Of a stretch of DNA of 16,333 bases, positions 14,727-16,333 are shown one piece after another. Below the pieces are notes generated by a model, which saw only the letters and a program-made list of their open reading frames with translations, did no database searches and had not been told where the DNA came from. Position 1 is the stretch's first letter. Every line of letters begins with the position of its first letter. The translations under genes were made by a program, and so were the position numbers. The DNA is from Clostridia bacterium (lineage in GTDB: Bacteria > Bacillota_A > Clostridia > Christensenellales > Aristaeellaceae): positions 1 through 16,333 of the forward strand of contig JAFQIF010000136.1 of NCBI GenBank assembly GCA_017397695.1, read 5' to 3'.

Positions 14727-15902
14727 TCACGGCTGTATGTGCTCGAAAAAATCGTTCTTATCCTGATCCTCGCCTACAGCGCTGAACGTCAGGCCGAAGA
14801 CAGCGTTATCGTACGGGCCAAAGTCTTCCACGCAATAACCTGTCTTAAGCTGGGAGGTATGACATTGAAATGCTGCCTCCGCCATATCGAACGCCGTTTT
14901 TCCATCGAATGCATCCAGAGGAACGCGCCAGTCCATGCGCAGCTGTCCCAGCTCATACAGATGCAGATAGAGCTTCTTAACCTGCCAAGGCTGCTTATAT
15001 GCCAGCTGCTCATCCTGCCAGGCTGCGTCTGCTGCCAGCGCAATGCAACGCTGCGCCGCATCGGCTGCCACCTTGTGCGCGCCGTGGCCATACTCTCCGT
15101 TCACATCGTGCGTGACCACCACTTCCGGCATATAGCGGCGGTACAGCCCCGTGACATATCGCAGCACGCGGGATTCATTCCATCCCTTTTCCTTATACAT
15201 ATCGCGTACATAGAGCTTGAACCGATCCGGAAACGGCCCCAGATCCGGATAATGGCGCACACCGCACAACCACAGACCGTCCAGCAGTTCCAGTTCGCGA
15301 TACGGCATGGATGGCACCAGATACGCCACCTGCACATCCATTTTTCTCTCACCCGCGTAATATGGAATGGTTCCTCCCATAAACAGAATCTCATCATCCG
15401 GATGCGCCGATATCACCAGCAGATCCGCATCCTCGCACGGCGGTTGCCAGCGCTGTACCCAGCCTGGCATTTCGCCTTCTGCAAAGACATGAACTTCAGC
15501 AATGGACATGCGCGCGCGCTCATCCTTTGCACGGATGCGGATTTCCTGCACAGGCGTATTAAGCACGGCATAGCCCGTAAGAAAATCCGTATCGCATGCA
15601 GCCGCCTGCGTCCATTCCCCTGCGTCGTTTCTGGTTTCCACATCAAAGGCGTATCCAACCTCATAGAACTGGACATAGACGCCGGAAATCACTTCGCCCT
15701 GCGGCGCAGCAATGGTCAGTGCACCACCCTTGTTAGCCAGCCAGTTGGTAAAATACCGTCCATCGCGCATATGATCGATCGTCTTTTTCTGAGACCCGGT
15801 CAGCGTACAATCTGCTGTGATCTCTTTTGCCTTTTCCGCCTGCGAAATTGCAGCATACATGATCAGTACGCACAGCGCAAGGATTCCCATCCACTTCTTC
15901 AT
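14727..15902 (-). CDS. Secreted PIG-L/LmbE-family deacetylase with N-terminal beta domain
   Basis: A 391-residue exported protein. A signal peptide (1-22, KKWMGILALCVLIMYAAISQA) is followed by a beta-rich module (about 28-142) that resembles a discoidin/F5-8C carbohydrate-binding domain. The PIG-L domain runs from about 160: VISAHPDDEILFMGG with the metal/catalytic motif HPDDE (167-171), and EYGHGAHK with His273 and His276. Family members are Zn-dependent N-deacetylases acting on GlcNAc-type groups; here the substrate would be extracellular and is unknown. The start is the ATG preceded by AAAGGGGAAG; an in-frame TTG two codons up is less likely. An extended -10 promoter lies 35 bp upstream. 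Confidence 0.88.
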   Translation of the reverse strand: MKKWMGILALCVLIMYAAISQAEKAKEITADCTLTGSQKKTIDHMRDGRYFTNWLANKGGALTIAAPQGEVISGVYVQFYEVGYAFDVETRNDAGEWTQAAACDTDFLTGYAVLNTPVQEIRIRAKDERARMSIAEVHVFAEGEMPGWVQRWQPPCEDADLLVISAHPDDEILFMGGTIPYYAGERKMDVQVAYLVPSMPYRELELLDGLWLCGVRHYPDLGPFPDRFKLYVRDMYKEKGWNESRVLRYVTGLYRRYMPEVVVTHDVNGEYGHGAHKVAADAAQRCIALAADAAWQDEQLAYKQPWQVKKLYLHLYELGQLRMDWRVPLDAFDGKTAFDMAEAAFQCHTSQLKTGYCVEDFGPYDNAVFGLTFSAVGEDQDKNDFFEHIQP

Positions 15903-15936
15903 CCGCAACTTCCCCTTTAATCATCCTTTGTTCCCC

Positions 15937-15942
15937 ATTGTA
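15937..15942 (-). promoter_or_regulatory. Extended -10 promoter of the PIG-L gene
   Basis: TACAAT preceded by TGG on the minus strand. The -35 position falls in the T-tract of the terminator at 15953-15983 and is poor. The leader is about 28 nt. Confidence 0.6.
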
Positions 15943-15952
15943 CCATATCCTT

Positions 15953-15983
15953 GAAAAAAGAAAAAGCCCAGCATATGCTGAGC
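15953..15983 (-). terminator. Intrinsic terminator ending the tandem repeat array
   Basis: On the minus strand GCTCAGCA pairs with TGCTGGGC (one G-U pair) and is followed by TTTTTCTTTTTT. It is the leftmost copy of a terminator-like hairpin also present at 16141-16165 and, cut by the edge, at 16311-16333. It would stop leftward transcription coming out of the array before the PIG-L gene. Confidence 0.7.
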
Positions 15984-16333
15984 TTCTTCATATGGAATCC
16001 GGCAGTATCCTGCTCTCCCGGGCGTTCAGCCATGGCTGTTCTGCGCCCACTGGGCGCCGCCATGGCTGAACCTAGCCAAGTACTATGTTGCACGTTTGCT
16101 GGGATGGGCGGATAATAAAGAACTTGTCCGATTGGATATGAAAAAGCCACAGCTAAAGCTGAGGCTGAAAGCTGCTCTGCATGAAGCGCTCCCGGGCGTT
16201 CGCCCATGGCTGTATTGTGCCCACTGGGCGCCGCCATGGGCTCACCTGGCCAAGTACTTACGCACTTGGCTGAGGCTGCCCGGGAGGTTGGAAATCACCG
16301 ATTGGATATGAAAAAGCCCCAGCTAAAGCTGAG
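15961..16333 (-). repeat. Non-coding tandem array, units of about 180 and 170 bp, running off the right edge
   Basis: Two full units and the start of a third: 15961-16140, 16141-16310, 16311 onward. Shared blocks, in plus orientation, are the A5-GCC..CAGC terminator hairpin, CTCCCGGGCGTTC, CCATGGCTGT, GCCCACTGGGCGCCGCCATGG, CCAAGTACT and CCGATTGGATATG. Each unit carries a large hairpin over CCATGG arms with an inner GCGCCC/GGGCGC loop (16024-16071 in the first). No reading frame spans the units; the longest minus frame (to 15917) is interrupted upstream by TGA. It could be a structured-RNA array or an interspersed palindromic repeat family. No protein gene is seen in 15903-16333. Confidence 0.75.
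16024..16071 (-). other. Two-tier hairpin in repeat unit 1
   Basis: Outer 13-bp perfect stem GTTCAGCCATGGC (16024-16036) / GCCATGGCTGAAC (16059-16071), enclosing GCGCCC-ACT-GGGCGC (16043-16057). Unit 2 (about 16203-16240) keeps the outer stem as GCCCATGG/CCATGGGC, with paired base changes that preserve pairing at two positions. Confidence 0.65.

Noticed and set aside
15917..16237. 106-codon minus-strand frame across the tandem repeat
   Set aside because: It crosses a repeat-unit terminator, has no ribosome site, contains the same repeat-derived peptide twice by tandem duplication, and is preceded in frame by TGA. The repeat reads better as non-coding.

Overview
The window is about 16.3 kb of fairly GC-rich DNA from a spore-forming, diaminopimelate-using Firmicute. 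It is most likely an anaerobic clostridial (Oscillospiraceae/Christensenellales-like) gut organism. This rests on spmA/spmB, dapF, the clostridial single-chain PurL type, sigma-A promoters (TTGACA-17-TATAAT and TGnTATAAT types) and strong Shine-Dalgarno sites. All genes but one lie on the minus strand, so they read right to left.

Layout, left to right. 1-1347 is the N-terminal 449 residues of a large PurL (purine synthesis), cut by the window edge. 1502-2275 holds the only plus-strand gene, a TraX-family membrane protein; a perfect 30-bp palindrome overlaps its -10 box. A bidirectional terminator and a cluster of GC hairpins separate it from uppP (lipid-carrier recycling, bacitracin tolerance), which is followed by a DUF2461 gene. 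4309-6597 encodes a 762-residue surface protein with Ig-like/CARDB-like repeats, a Thr-Pro linker, one membrane helix and a long charged cytoplasmic tail. 6753-7833 is the spmA-spmB sporulation pair, and 7922-8341 a small VOC/PhnB-like protein. 8440-12717 is carA-carB (carbamoyl phosphate for pyrimidines and arginine). 13154-14608 is dapF followed by a small HD (p)ppGpp hydrolase-like gene, and 14727-15902 a secreted PIG-L/LmbE deacetylase. From 15961 to the right edge is a non-coding tandem repeat with ~170-180 bp units, each ending in a terminator-like hairpin.

The two most interesting things concern carAB. First, CarA keeps the overall fold and the oxyanion-loop sequence, but all three catalytic glutaminase residues are replaced (Cys to Gly238, His to Val322, Glu to Gly324), as are several glutamine-binding residues. 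This suggests a carbamoyl-phosphate synthetase that runs on free ammonia. Second, the 436-bp gap before carA contains a consensus promoter, a 5' hairpin, a good ribosome binding site and a 22-codon reading frame. The second half of that frame is an almost pure pyrimidine tract, and its stop codons run into an intrinsic terminator. This is the layout of an enterobacterial pyrBI-type attenuator that senses UTP, although a second promoter downstream of the terminator could bypass it.

Functional assignments are from motifs read by eye; no database search was possible.
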